Positions 33,161 through 42,470 of a DNA stretch of 64,000 bases are shown here, piece after piece (the first letter of the stretch is position 1; each line of letters starts with the position of its first letter). This DNA comes from Flavobacterium sp. ALD4 (GTDB lineage: Bacteria > Bacteroidota > Bacteroidia > Flavobacteriales > Flavobacteriaceae). The DNA is taken from positions 1,178,001 through 1,242,000 of the forward strand of contig NZ_PJBJ01000030.1 in the NCBI RefSeq assembly GCF_002836475.1, given 5' to 3'. The notes below the pieces were generated by a model. That model made no database searches. It saw only the letters and a program-made list of their open reading frames with translations, and was not told the DNA's origin. The position numbers were made by a program, and so were the translations under genes.

Positions 33161-35845
33161 ATGGAAAAGGCAGGGTTTAATTTTGATGAAGATAGCTTCA
33201 ATAAGCTATTCCCGTTTTATATTCTAATTGATTCCGATTTAAAAATAAAGGGGTGTGGTAAAAGTTTAGCTAAGACTTTGCCGGCGATTAAACTGAATGA
33301 TGATTTCGCGGCCTCTTTCGCGGTTAAAAGACCCTACATTGACACTCCCACTTTTGAAAACTTGGTTTCAGTTTTTAATCAACTAGTAGTTATAGAGACA
33401 ACTGTTGAGGATATTGACTTAAGGGGGCAATTCCAAGAATATAACGACGCTATTTTATTTGTGGGATCTCCGTGGTTCGTTTCGATGGACCAAGTGAGAG
33501 AAAGAAAATTAACACTACACGATTTTGCTTTCCACGATCCTTTATTTGATCTCCTCCATGTGTTAAAGACACAAGAAATTACTACCCAAGAATTAAAAGA
33601 GTTATTAATTAAAATTAATAATCAAAAAAAAGCATTAAAAAGGGATCAAGAGGAATTGAATAGACTTTCTCTGGTGGCTAGCGCTAATACAAACGGAGTT
33701 GTTTTTACGAAGCCTACTGGAGAAATATTTTGGTGTAATGATGCTTACTTAAAACTTACTGGTTTCACTAAAAAAGAAATCATAGGAAAAACTCCTTTTG
33801 AGATTGGAAAATGTGAGGGCACAACTCAGGTAGAGTTAGATGAAATGAGAATTCCATTCGTAAGTGGACGACCATTTGATCTTGAGCATCTTCATCGCAG
33901 AAAATGCAACAGTAATTTTTTAGTAAAAACTACGGGGCAACCTATTCTAAACCACAAGGGCGAAGTCGTACAGTATTTCGCTATGATAGAAGATATAACG
34001 GAAAAAAAGAATGCTAATTTTAAAAGAATGGAATCAGAAAACAGACTTTCCTTTCTTTTAGTTAATTTACAAACGGGTGTAATTTTAGAAGATGAAAACA
34101 GAAAGATTTTACTTGCAAATAAAAAATTCTGCACTATGTTTAATATTGAGGAAGATTCGCAGACTTTAATCGGGACGGACCATTCAAATGCAATAGAGAA
34201 TTCAAAACGATTTTTCAAAAATCCGGAGTTGTATGCGGAAAGATTCTATAGTATCCTCAAAAACAATGAACCAGTTTACAATGAAGAATTGGAGCTTGTT
34301 GACGGTAGGTTTTTTGAGAGAAGTTATATTCCTATTTTTAGAGATGGTATTTATAAAGGCAATCTTAGGTCCTATGTCGACATTACGATAAAGAAGAAAC
34401 ACGAGGAAATATTACGAAACGAAAAAGAAAAATATGGCAATATTATCGCCAATATGAACCTGGGTTTGATTGAAGTTGATCAAGACGAGAGGATTACTTT
34501 AGCAAATAATAGTTTTTGTCATATTAGTGGATTTAGCTTAGACGAGTTAATTGGTAAAAAAGCATCAACTTTACTTTTTACGGAAGAGGGTAAGCAATTG
34601 ATTAATGCGAAAAATAAATTAAGAACAGAAGGGATTACAGATTCCTATGAAATACAAGTAAAGAATAAAAAAGGAGAACAAAGACATTGGTTAGTCAGTG
34701 GGGCACCAAATTATGATATAAGCGGTAAAGTGATCGGTTCTATAGGTATACATTTAGATATAACAGAACAAAAAGAGCAAGAAGAAAGTTTTTATTTACT
34801 TTCCTTAATTGCTGAGAAAAATATTAATTCAGTTGTGATTTGTGATGTAAAGGGCAGGATAGAATGGGTTAATTCAAGTTTTGAAAAGGTTTCAGGTTAT
34901 ACTAAAGAGGAATTGGTAGGAATAAATCCAGGCAGCCTATTGCAAGGGGCTGAAACAAACCCTGAAACCGTTGTATACTTAGCTAGGCAAATTGCTAAAG
35001 GGCAGCCCTTTAATTGTGAAATTATAAATTACTCGAAAACGGGAGAGAAATATTGGGCACACCTTCAAGGGCAAGCTTTATATAATAAAAAAGGTGAAAT
35101 AGTTCGGTTTTTTGCGATTCAAGAAAACATTTCCAACAAGAAACTCTTGGAAACTCAGAGAGAAGAATTAGTGGAGAGCTTAGCGAAAACCAATAAAGAG
35201 CTCGAGGAATATGCTCAAATAGTTTCCCATGACTTAAAATCTCCATTGCGAAGTATACACCCTTTACTTTCATGGATTAGGGAAGATAATGACGAAGTAT
35301 TTAACGAACAAACTTTGCAATATTTTTCCATGATAGAGAATAAAGTGGAAAAGATGGATCATTTAATTCAAGGGATATTGACCTATTCAAAAATTGATAA
35401 AGAAAATCCATTGAAGGAAAGTGTAAACATCCATCAAATAGTAGAGGGTATTATTGACATTATACACATCCCTAAACATATAAGCATTACCGTAAAAAAC
35501 AGTTTACCAATAGTAAAAGCGGATCGGTATAGGATCCAACAATTATTTCAGAATATAATAGTTAATGCCGTTAATTATATTGAAAAGAACCCAGGTTTTG
35601 TCGAAATAGCCTCGGAAGAATTTAATGGTTATTTCGTTTTTTCTGTCAAAGATAACGGGTTGGGAATTGCTAAAGAGCACCACAAAAAGATATTCAATAC
35701 GTTTCAAGCATACACCAAAAATGAGCAGTCAACTGGTCTTGGATTGGCAATTGTTAAGAAAGTAGTCGATGCGTATAATGGCGAGATCTGGGTCGAAAGT
35801 GAATTAGGAGAAGGCTCCACTTTTTTCATAAAACTTAATAAATAG
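33161..35845 (+). CDS. HNOBA/multi-PAS sensor histidine kinase
   Basis: This 894-residue kinase has no membrane segment. Residues about 1-145 are a heme-NO-binding-associated domain (FPFYILIDSDLKIKGCGKSL, FAVKRPYIDTPTFENLVSVF), then a coiled coil at 145-180. Four PAS domains with PAC ends follow at about 180-290, 300-410, 425-535 and 545-660. A HisKA domain with phospho-His690 (QIVSHDLKSPLRS) and a HATPase end (DNGLGIA, GLGLAIVKKVV) complete it. In this family the H-NOX controls kinase activity through HNOBA. The start at 33161 (ATG) is preferred over a TTG at 33146 that overlaps the H-NOX stop. Confidence 0.9.
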   Translation: MEKAGFNFDEDSFNKLFPFYILIDSDLKIKGCGKSLAKTLPAIKLNDDFAASFAVKRPYIDTPTFENLVSVFNQLVVIETTVEDIDLRGQFQEYNDAILFVGSPWFVSMDQVRERKLTLHDFAFHDPLFDLLHVLKTQEITTQELKELLIKINNQKKALKRDQEELNRLSLVASANTNGVVFTKPTGEIFWCNDAYLKLTGFTKKEIIGKTPFEIGKCEGTTQVELDEMRIPFVSGRPFDLEHLHRRKCNSNFLVKTTGQPILNHKGEVVQYFAMIEDITEKKNANFKRMESENRLSFLLVNLQTGVILEDENRKILLANKKFCTMFNIEEDSQTLIGTDHSNAIENSKRFFKNPELYAERFYSILKNNEPVYNEELELVDGRFFERSYIPIFRDGIYKGNLRSYVDITIKKKHEEILRNEKEKYGNIIANMNLGLIEVDQDERITLANNSFCHISGFSLDELIGKKASTLLFTEEGKQLINAKNKLRTEGITDSYEIQVKNKKGEQRHWLVSGAPNYDISGKVIGSIGIHLDITEQKEQEESFYLLSLIAEKNINSVVICDVKGRIEWVNSSFEKVSGYTKEELVGINPGSLLQGAETNPETVVYLARQIAKGQPFNCEIINYSKTGEKYWAHLQGQALYNKKGEIVRFFAIQENISNKKLLETQREELVESLAKTNKELEEYAQIVSHDLKSPLRSIHPLLSWIREDNDEVFNEQTLQYFSMIENKVEKMDHLIQGILTYSKIDKENPLKESVNIHQIVEGIIDIIHIPKHISITVKNSLPIVKADRYRIQQLFQNIIVNAVNYIEKNPGFVEIASEEFNGYFVFSVKDNGLGIAKEHHKKIFNTFQAYTKNEQSTGLGLAIVKKVVDAYNGEIWVESELGEGSTFFIKLNK

Positions 35846-35847
35846 AC

Positions 35848-36981
35848 ATGAAAATTATTCAAGCTTCTAAAATACGAAATCAAAAATGGAACTATTTTCA
35901 AGAAAAAAAAATTCTAAAAAACCCATTAGTTTTGGTTTTTGGGAATCGATTTCTTTTGGAAAATGAGGAAACCATAACAGATATTCGTGACGAATTCCCT
36001 TATGAACACATTGTTTTTGGATCAACAGCAGGGGAGATCTTATTTTGTAGTGTGTATGATGATTCCATTTCGGTAACAGTTATAGAATTTGAAAGAAGTT
36101 CTTTTGTAGTTAAAAGAGAAAATATTTTAGACCATCATAAAAACTCAGACATGGTAGGGGAAATGTTATTTGATCAAATTCCAAAAGAAGATTTAAAGCA
36201 CCTATTTGTTTTATCTGAGGGAAGTTTTGTAAACGGGAGTTCCTTATTAAACAGTTTAGAGAATAAAGTGGATTCGGCAGTTTCAATTACTGGTGGAATG
36301 TGCGGTGATGAAGCCCTATTTGAAAAAACAATTTCCTCCTACAAAGAAAATCCCAAAGAAGGCGAAGTGATTTTGATTGGGTTTTATGGAGAAACGTTGG
36401 AAATTACTTTTGGAAGTTTTGGTGGTTGGATTCCCTTTGGCCCAGAACGCATAATAACAAAGTCGGAGGCTAATGTTCTTTACGAAATTGATGGCCAGCC
36501 AGCACTTGATTTGTATAAAAAATACTTGGGAGATAAAGCAAAAGAATTACCGCAAGCCTCTTTATTATATCCGTTGAATGTGACGCCAGAAGGCAAAAAA
36601 GAACCAGTTGTGCGAACTATCTTGAATATTAATAACGAAGATCACTCTATGACTTTAGCGGGCGATGTCCCCGTGAATTCAAGAGTTCAATTAATGATGG
36701 CGTCTGTCGATGGTATTGTCGGTGGAGCGCACATTGCAGCAGAGTTCGGTATGAAAAATAGAGGAAAGGCACCAGAAATAGCAATCGTAGTTAGTTGCAT
36801 TGGTCGTAAATTGATGATGGATCAAAGGGTAGAGGAAGAGGTTGAGCAAGTTCAAGAGTGCATTGGAGAGAAAACACCTATCACGGGATTTTACTCCTAT
36901 GGAGAAATGGCTCCTCATAATGGAAGTACTTCTTGTGAACTTCACAATCAAACCATGACATTAACCTTAATAAGTGAATAA
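35848..36981 (+). CDS. FIST domain sensory protein (NosP-like candidate)
   Basis: This 377-residue soluble protein has an N-terminal FIST domain (IVFGSTAGEI, SITGGMCGDEALFE, GEVILIGFYGETLEI) and a C-terminal FIST_C domain (YEIDGQPALDLYKKYLG, YSYGEMAPHNGSTSCELHNQ). Some FIST proteins, termed NosP, bind heme and NO and control kinases. It begins two bases after the HNOBA kinase and overlaps the next kinase by one base (TAATG), so it should act with the second kinase. Whether it binds heme is not decided by sequence. The pairing with H-NOX in one operon suggests two NO or small-ligand inputs. Confidence 0.85.
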   Translation: MKIIQASKIRNQKWNYFQEKKILKNPLVLVFGNRFLLENEETITDIRDEFPYEHIVFGSTAGEILFCSVYDDSISVTVIEFERSSFVVKRENILDHHKNSDMVGEMLFDQIPKEDLKHLFVLSEGSFVNGSSLLNSLENKVDSAVSITGGMCGDEALFEKTISSYKENPKEGEVILIGFYGETLEITFGSFGGWIPFGPERIITKSEANVLYEIDGQPALDLYKKYLGDKAKELPQASLLYPLNVTPEGKKEPVVRTILNINNEDHSMTLAGDVPVNSRVQLMMASVDGIVGGAHIAAEFGMKNRGKAPEIAIVVSCIGRKLMMDQRVEEEVEQVQECIGEKTPITGFYSYGEMAPHNGSTSCELHNQTMTLTLISE

Positions 36982-38003
36982 TGAACCCATTATTGAAAAG
37001 GCAAATAGACAAAAAACTTAAAGGGGGATTGAATGATTTGGATTTATTCCTAGAAGCGATTAATGAGTCATATGTAAATTTTGAAGATCAGATAGCGTTA
37101 TTACAAAGGGCAATGAAAATTAGTTCTGATGAGCTTTTTCAAGCCAATCAAAAATTGAGAGAAGAATCAGAAAGCTTAAAGGAAGTCAACAAAAATTTAA
37201 AATTTATCCTTAACTCAATGAGTGTTGATGTTGAAATTATATCAAAAGTAGATTCATTTAAATCATTGGATTATATCAGGCAGCAATCTGTGGAGATTGT
37301 GAAAATCAGTAAGCAAAGAGAGGAGTTACTTTTAAATCTTGAAAAGCAAAATCAGGTTTTAAATGAATATGCCCATATGGTTTCCCATGATTTAAAAGCG
37401 CCATTGAGAAGTATTGATACTTTGATTAACTGGTTTATTGAAGATAACCAAGTAATGATGAATGACGATAACACTAAGTCATTAAACTTAATTCTCTCTA
37501 ATGTTGAAAAAATGGACTTGCTGATTAAAGGCATTCTAGATTATTCAGCAATTGAAACGCAATATGATGATGATAGAATTATTGACCTTAGTATTTTAGT
37601 AAATGAAATTTTGAGGACTAATGTGACTCAGGGTCATGTTGCTATCAAAATTAAAAATGAACTACCTAAAATTTTAGGCAATGATTTTAGATTTAAACAA
37701 TTATTCCAGAATTTAATTCAAAATGCTATAAAATACAATGACAAAGAAAATATAGAGATAGAAATAGGTAGTACTGAAAATGATAATGAGTTTAGTTTTT
37801 ATATAAAAGACAATGGAATTGGTATTCCGGAAGTATATCAAAATAAAATATTTGATATGTTTTCAAAACTAGAGAACAATGATTCTTCCTCTGGAATAGG
37901 CCTTTCGATAGTTAAAAAAATCATTGATTTTTACAAAGGGAAAATTTGGCTGGAAAGCCAAGAGCATAGAGGAACAATTTTTTATTTCACAATAGCTAAA
38001 TAG
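36981..38003 (+). CDS. Soluble histidine kinase without PAS domains
   Basis: This 340-residue kinase starts in a one-base overlap with the FIST gene. Residues 1-120 are coiled-coil-like (KLREESESLKEVNKNLKFIL). A HisKA domain with phospho-His136 (AHMVSHDLKAPLRS) and a HATPase domain (QNAIKYND, DNGIGIP, GIGLSIVKKII) follow. The catalytic part resembles that of the HNOBA kinase, so the two may be paralogues. With no input domain of its own it must be driven by a partner, most likely the FIST protein. Confidence 0.9.
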   Translation: MNPLLKRQIDKKLKGGLNDLDLFLEAINESYVNFEDQIALLQRAMKISSDELFQANQKLREESESLKEVNKNLKFILNSMSVDVEIISKVDSFKSLDYIRQQSVEIVKISKQREELLLNLEKQNQVLNEYAHMVSHDLKAPLRSIDTLINWFIEDNQVMMNDDNTKSLNLILSNVEKMDLLIKGILDYSAIETQYDDDRIIDLSILVNEILRTNVTQGHVAIKIKNELPKILGNDFRFKQLFQNLIQNAIKYNDKENIEIEIGSTENDNEFSFYIKDNGIGIPEVYQNKIFDMFSKLENNDSSSGIGLSIVKKIIDFYKGKIWLESQEHRGTIFYFTIAK

Positions 38004-38004
38004 C

Positions 38005-38322
38005 ATGGAGCAGCCTAATTTAAATTATATCAACGATCTCTCAGGAGATAATCTTGATTTCAAGAATAAAATAATCGGTATTCTTAAAAAGGAACTTCCA
38101 AATGAAATTACTATATATAGTCAAGAATTTATAAATGCGAATTATTTATTAGCGGCCCAATCTGTTCATAAATTAAAACATAAAATATCTATACTAGGTT
38201 TAGAAAAAAGTTATTATATTGCTGAAGAATATGAAAATAACTTAAAAAATAACTCAATAGATTTGAATGCTGATTTTGAAAATATTTTAAAAACCATGCA
38301 AGATTTCGTGAGTCATTTATAA
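38005..38322 (+). CDS. Histidine phosphotransfer (Hpt) protein
   Basis: This 105-residue all-helical protein has the Hpt motif QSVHKLKHKISILGL, where His55 is the expected phosphoacceptor. It lies one base after the second kinase and 12 bases before a LytTR response regulator. It therefore probably relays phosphate between the receiver protein at the start of the operon and the final regulator. Confidence 0.85.
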   Translation: MEQPNLNYINDLSGDNLDFKNKIIGILKKELPNEITIYSQEFINANYLLAAQSVHKLKHKISILGLEKSYYIAEEYENNLKNNSIDLNADFENILKTMQDFVSHL

Positions 38323-38334
38323 TAATTTTTTTTT

Positions 38335-39042
38335 ATGAATTGCATTATAATTGATGATGAAGAAATGGCAAGAGCGATCATTGCACAATTCATTTCAAAG
38401 AATACGGATCTGATTATTGAAAATGAATTTTCAAATGCGATACAAGCTATAAAATATTTAAATCAAAATGATATTGATTTAATATTTTTGGATATTCATA
38501 TGCCTGATTTTACAGGTTTTGATTTTATTCAAACGATTAAAAACCCTCCAAAGGTAATTTTGGTCACGTCGGATAAAAATTTTGCCATAGAAGCATTCGA
38601 ATATGAATGTATCGTAGATTATCTCGTAAAACCTATTACAGAAGATCGTTTTCAAAGAGCGGTTCAAAAAGCAGATAGGTACAAAATAAGCTCTAATTCA
38701 AAAGAAACCACAGCTGTTATTGAGGACGATATAAATGAATTTTATGTTAATATTGACCGCAGGTTAATTAAAATTGAAATGGCTGCGGTAAATATTGTAG
38801 AAGCTAAGGGCGATTATATTCATATCAAAACGGACAGTAAAAACTATATTGTTCACTCTACACTTAAAAAAATAGAAGAAAAATTACCAAAAGATCTATT
38901 TTTAAAAGTGCATCGCTCCTTTATTATTAACACCAAAAAAATCGTTGACATCGAAGACAATAGTGTGTTAATTGCCAAAGACGTAATCCCCGTAAGTCGC
39001 GCCAACAGACCTGAATTAATGAAAAGGTTGAACCTTTTATAA
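38335..39042 (+). CDS. LytTR family response regulator
   Basis: This 235-residue regulator has a receiver domain with acidic residues 7-8 (IIDDEE), phospho-Asp53 (LIFLDIHMPDFTGF) and Lys in DYLVKPI. A LytTR DNA-binding domain covers about 135-235 (VEAKGDYIHIKTD, FLKVHRSFIINTKKI, VIPVSRANRPEL). LytTR proteins bind paired 9-bp direct repeats one to two helix turns apart and often control surface or biofilm genes. It ends the signalling operon. The next gene encodes a secreted T9SS protein with an inverted repeat in its promoter. Confidence 0.92.
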   Translation: MNCIIIDDEEMARAIIAQFISKNTDLIIENEFSNAIQAIKYLNQNDIDLIFLDIHMPDFTGFDFIQTIKNPPKVILVTSDKNFAIEAFEYECIVDYLVKPITEDRFQRAVQKADRYKISSNSKETTAVIEDDINEFYVNIDRRLIKIEMAAVNIVEAKGDYIHIKTDSKNYIVHSTLKKIEEKLPKDLFLKVHRSFIINTKKIVDIEDNSVLIAKDVIPVSRANRPELMKRLNLL

Positions 39043-39088
39043 ACGGCTCATCGTTGCTAAATTGTATTTCAACTACAACAAGTATTGA

Positions 39089-39120
39089 CTAATCTAAGAT
39101 TTTATTTAATCTTAGATTAG
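39089..39120. promoter_or_regulatory. 13-bp perfect inverted repeat before the T9SS protein gene
   Basis: CTAATCTAAGATT (39089-39101) pairs with AATCTTAGATTAG (39108-39120) around six bases. It ends five bases before the -7 box at 39126 and so covers the -33 region. That placement suits an operator. It might also terminate the signalling operon, but no T run follows. Confidence 0.55.
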
Positions 39121-39125
39121 GTGTA

Positions 39126-39133
39126 TATCTTTG
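39126..39133 (+). promoter_or_regulatory. -7 promoter element TATCTTTG of the T9SS protein gene
   Basis: An exact TAnnTTTG match 18 bases before the ATG at 39152. It contains the TTG at 39131 that opens the longest ORF, so that ORF start is not the real one. Confidence 0.65.
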
Positions 39134-39151
39134 AGTCATAATTACAAAACT

Positions 39152-41932
39152 ATGATTATGAAAAAGAAATACTTTTCGGTTAGTGCCCTTTTTTTAATGC
39201 TATTCTTTCAATTAGGATTTTCACAAAGTAGGAGCGTGGTGAGTAGAGCCACTGGTTCATGGGTCGCCTTGATGAAGGGAGATAAATTTGATCCCAATGA
39301 TGATCAGCAGTCTGTTGCTGACACCGATTTTGTAGGTAATGCCACTTATGCAATGGTCGAAACTCAAAAAGAGACGATTAGCTTTACTGACGGAATAATG
39401 GATGACGCTTACTTTTTCAGAGTTAGGATGGGACAAAGTAACCCTTCGACTTCTTTTTATTTAGGTTTTGATGTCTCGGGGGATTTGATAGCAGATCTTT
39501 TTATTGAAGCAAATATGAAAAGTCGAACACCTTACGTGTCTTTTCATAAGAGAGATTATTCAAAAACAGGTCTTTCTCCTTCTCAAACTTCGTGGTTAAA
39601 TGGAACAAAAAATGATGAGTTCCTTTTGGATACCAGAAATGCCAATATATTGACATATAGTGCAGGAACGGATATTGACGGTGGTAATAGTGGAACGGAT
39701 TATTGGATAGAATTTGGTTTTACGGAAGAAAGCATAAGGAAATATGTGTTTGATAATTTTGGCTTGACTATAACTGGAGACTCAGCAGTTGCATTGTATG
39801 GTTTTACATCTACAAGCCAAACTTCTAACGGTGATGTTGCAGGAGTTAATGATAAAGAACCAGGGGTTTTAGATAAAAGTTGGGAAGAATTAGGTGTCAT
39901 CATAAATGGGACTTTGAATAATATAACATCTGGAGAAATTTTGAATCCAACAGTAAATTCACAAACCACTACAGATACTACTCCAATCATTTCGGGAACA
40001 TGGGGAGGTGACATGTTAGGAGGTGATGAATTATCAGTTACTATAAATGGTATTACCTATACTGAGGAAATTTATATAAATAATACGAATTGGAGTGTTA
40101 CTGTATTATACCCAGAAATTTTAGCTGGAACTTATGAGGTAACTGCAACAACTACTAGGATTTCGAATAACAAAACGAGTAGCGATACAACATCTTCTGA
40201 ATTGGTTATTCTTAGCAGCGCTGAATCTACAGCGGTAACATCTGCAAATGATGGTGGATTAGAAAGCAATGGTGATTTAGCAAGCCTTATTGCTAAGAGA
40301 AACTTTAACAGAATAAAAACAAATAGTTTTGTCAACAAAAAAGTGGGGCAAAAGAAGTTTGTTCCCTCTTCTCTTTTTGCCAAAACAGCTGGCTCAACTG
40401 TAGATTTTTCTGCTTTGATTCCAGATATAGGAATGAATGGCACTGAAACTACTTTTGTATCTAGCCCGACAGATTTAATTGGAATTACCAATGCTGAGCA
40501 ATTGTATTCTGTTGATTACTATCAAGGAGAAAATCGAGTAGCTGCAGTTTTAGCTACTTCTACAACTGGAGCTGTTTATAGTCACTCTAAAGCAATTTGT
40601 GACCGTTTGAATAATTCCTCCCTTGAAAATATTATTACTATTAATCTGGATGGATATGAAGTTATTTTGGTCGAATTAAAAAGAGCTAACGGACTTACAG
40701 AATATGCTTTAAACTTCTCTATTCAGCAATTGACAGCGTCAAATAAACTTCATAGTTACTGGAATATCGAACAATATCCTATAGGTGATTATCTCAATTT
40801 TCAAGTTTGGGGAGCGTCAACAGCGCAGGTTTGTCATATTGCAAAAGCAGTTATTTCCAAAATGCAACAGCAAAAGGCGTTATCCAGCGAATTGGTCGAT
40901 AATCGAATCCCGACGGTTTTTGTAAAAAACGGATTCTATAAAAACGGGAAATTAAATTTAGCTATAATAAATAAATCAAGAGCTTTTAATTTAACTTTTG
41001 AAGGAAATAAAAAAACGACTGAATTAGCAACAGCTGAATTAGTTTCTCAGGATGTAAGTTTGACTGGTGCTTATGAACAAAATATAGTTTTAGACTTAGG
41101 CGGAATGTTTGATATTGGTCTTTCAATAATTGGAGACAAGTCAAAACAATTAGATGGTTTATATTTAGCGGATGGTCCTTGGGGGCTGGATTATTCTAAA
41201 ACAGAAACAACTATTTCTTCATTTGTGATTGACAATATTCCGAATACTAGTATTACCGACGATCAATATGCCATAGAGAGAAACACAGCTGTTAAAGGAG
41301 ACATATTTGGCACTCTGAATGTGTTCAGAAACATCCTGCCAGGTGATTTAATGTTTGATGCCAGTTTGTATTCAACGGTAGGTTTTACAATTCAAAATTC
41401 ATTGCCGGTTGAGGTTGTTTTGGTAACAGAAAACACAACTGACTGGAATAACAGGTTGCGTTTTCAAATCCCGGCAAACTCATCTGCAACTGAGATGAAT
41501 GTTCTTTTTGATAAATTCACGAACCCTATGGGACAAAAATACAACAAGGAAAAAATCAAAGGAATCGTGTTTTCGGTACAAGGGAATTATCAGGCTTTTC
41601 AAGCTTTTGCAGTAACTGTTTCCCAGTTAATATTTAAAAACTCAAGTACCTTAGGCGCAGCTAGTTTTGTTAATATTGTAGCGAAAAATATTTATAACTA
41701 CCCGAATCCGTGTGCGCAATCGACAACGATTGTATTGCCTAAAGTTACCCAAAGTGCGAACGTAAAAATAGTCGATATGACAGGGAGAGTAGTAAGTAGT
41801 AAAGACTTTAAATCAATTCCTAATAATAATGAAATGGGAATAGGGGTAGAAAACTTGAATAGGGGAGTTTATTTCTTTATTGTAACGACCCAAGAAAACG
41901 AGCAATTCCAAAATAAGTTTATAAGAGATTAG
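39152..41932 (+). CDS. Secreted T9SS-type surface protein, probable output of the signalling operon
   Basis: This protein of about 926 residues has a signal peptide (MKKKYFSVSALFLMLFFQLG), starting at 39152 or 39158. Residues about 30-230 form a beta-rich domain of unknown type (YFFRVRMGQSNPSTSFYLGF, FLIEFGF-like strands). An Ig-like repeat lies near 270-340 (TDTTPIISGTWGGDMLGGDE). A long unassigned middle follows (340-840). The C-terminal type A sorting domain is clear: NYPNPCAQSTTIVLPK, VKIVDMTGRVVSS, GVYFFIVTT, FQNKFIRD. It is exported by the T9SS and attached to the cell surface or released. Its own promoter and operator-like repeat lie just after the LytTR regulator gene. Confidence 0.75.
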   Translation: MIMKKKYFSVSALFLMLFFQLGFSQSRSVVSRATGSWVALMKGDKFDPNDDQQSVADTDFVGNATYAMVETQKETISFTDGIMDDAYFFRVRMGQSNPSTSFYLGFDVSGDLIADLFIEANMKSRTPYVSFHKRDYSKTGLSPSQTSWLNGTKNDEFLLDTRNANILTYSAGTDIDGGNSGTDYWIEFGFTEESIRKYVFDNFGLTITGDSAVALYGFTSTSQTSNGDVAGVNDKEPGVLDKSWEELGVIINGTLNNITSGEILNPTVNSQTTTDTTPIISGTWGGDMLGGDELSVTINGITYTEEIYINNTNWSVTVLYPEILAGTYEVTATTTRISNNKTSSDTTSSELVILSSAESTAVTSANDGGLESNGDLASLIAKRNFNRIKTNSFVNKKVGQKKFVPSSLFAKTAGSTVDFSALIPDIGMNGTETTFVSSPTDLIGITNAEQLYSVDYYQGENRVAAVLATSTTGAVYSHSKAICDRLNNSSLENIITINLDGYEVILVELKRANGLTEYALNFSIQQLTASNKLHSYWNIEQYPIGDYLNFQVWGASTAQVCHIAKAVISKMQQQKALSSELVDNRIPTVFVKNGFYKNGKLNLAIINKSRAFNLTFEGNKKTTELATAELVSQDVSLTGAYEQNIVLDLGGMFDIGLSIIGDKSKQLDGLYLADGPWGLDYSKTETTISSFVIDNIPNTSITDDQYAIERNTAVKGDIFGTLNVFRNILPGDLMFDASLYSTVGFTIQNSLPVEVVLVTENTTDWNNRLRFQIPANSSATEMNVLFDKFTNPMGQKYNKEKIKGIVFSVQGNYQAFQAFAVTVSQLIFKNSSTLGAASFVNIVAKNIYNYPNPCAQSTTIVLPKVTQSANVKIVDMTGRVVSSKDFKSIPNNNEMGIGVENLNRGVYFFIVTTQENEQFQNKFIRD

Positions 41933-41951
41933 TTAACTGTTAATGTTGTTA

Positions 41952-41983
41952 GAAAGGCTGCCAATTACGGGCGGCCTTTTTTG
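41952..41983 (+). terminator. Terminator of the T9SS protein gene
   Basis: The arms AAAGGCTGCC and GGCGGCCTTT, with a small internal mismatch, are followed by T residues. Confidence 0.75.
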
Positions 41984-42401
41984 TACTGTAAAATGAAGAG
42001 ATTGATGTTTCTTGTTTTTGTCGTTGTAAGGTACGGGATGTTTTGGCGAAGGCCGAGCTTTTTAGTTATGAATTAATTGATACTATTCACTAATACAAGT
42101 TTCGCAAAGTCCCCTTAATGGGCCAGCGATTGGAAATTCTTTTACTATTCCAGTTTTACACTGTAGCCAACTGAAATTCTGTTATGTTGGTTCCATAAAT
42201 TTAACTAAATCCGAGTGATCTATGTTCTTTATGTGTGATGTAGAAAAAGTAAGCTCTTGTACCGCTTGATTTTGATCAGCTAATAAGAAGAGAGTCTGCA
42301 GAAGTATATAATTTTGCCGGGTTAGTTCGTTTTAGGTAGTCCGATTATAATTTTGCCTTTATCATACAGCAACAACAAAACAAGAACAAGAACAAGAACA
42401 A
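41984..42401. other. Intergenic region before the polysaccharide cluster
   Basis: No gene is seen. At 42379-42403 a short tandem array of ACAAGA occurs four times, next to a CAACAACAA stretch. It lies in the 3' end of the convergent transcript and is unlikely to affect a promoter. Confidence 0.35.
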
Positions 42402-42444
42402 GAAAAACCAAAATAGATTACCTGGAAAGGCAACCTCTTTTGGT
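42402..42444 (-). terminator. Terminator of the TPR/barrel gene
   Basis: On the minus strand, AACCAAAAGAGGTTGCC pairs with GGTAATCTATTTTGGTT with a few mismatches and is followed by T residues. It lies 27 bases after the stop of the gene at 42471-44531 and may work on both strands. Confidence 0.6.
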
Positions 42445-42470
42445 TTTAATCGATCTGGGATCATTAAATC

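Noticed and set aside
42379..42403. ACAAGA repeats as a phase-variable promoter
   Set aside because: The array is downstream of the genes on both sides, near a terminator, so it is not in a promoter.
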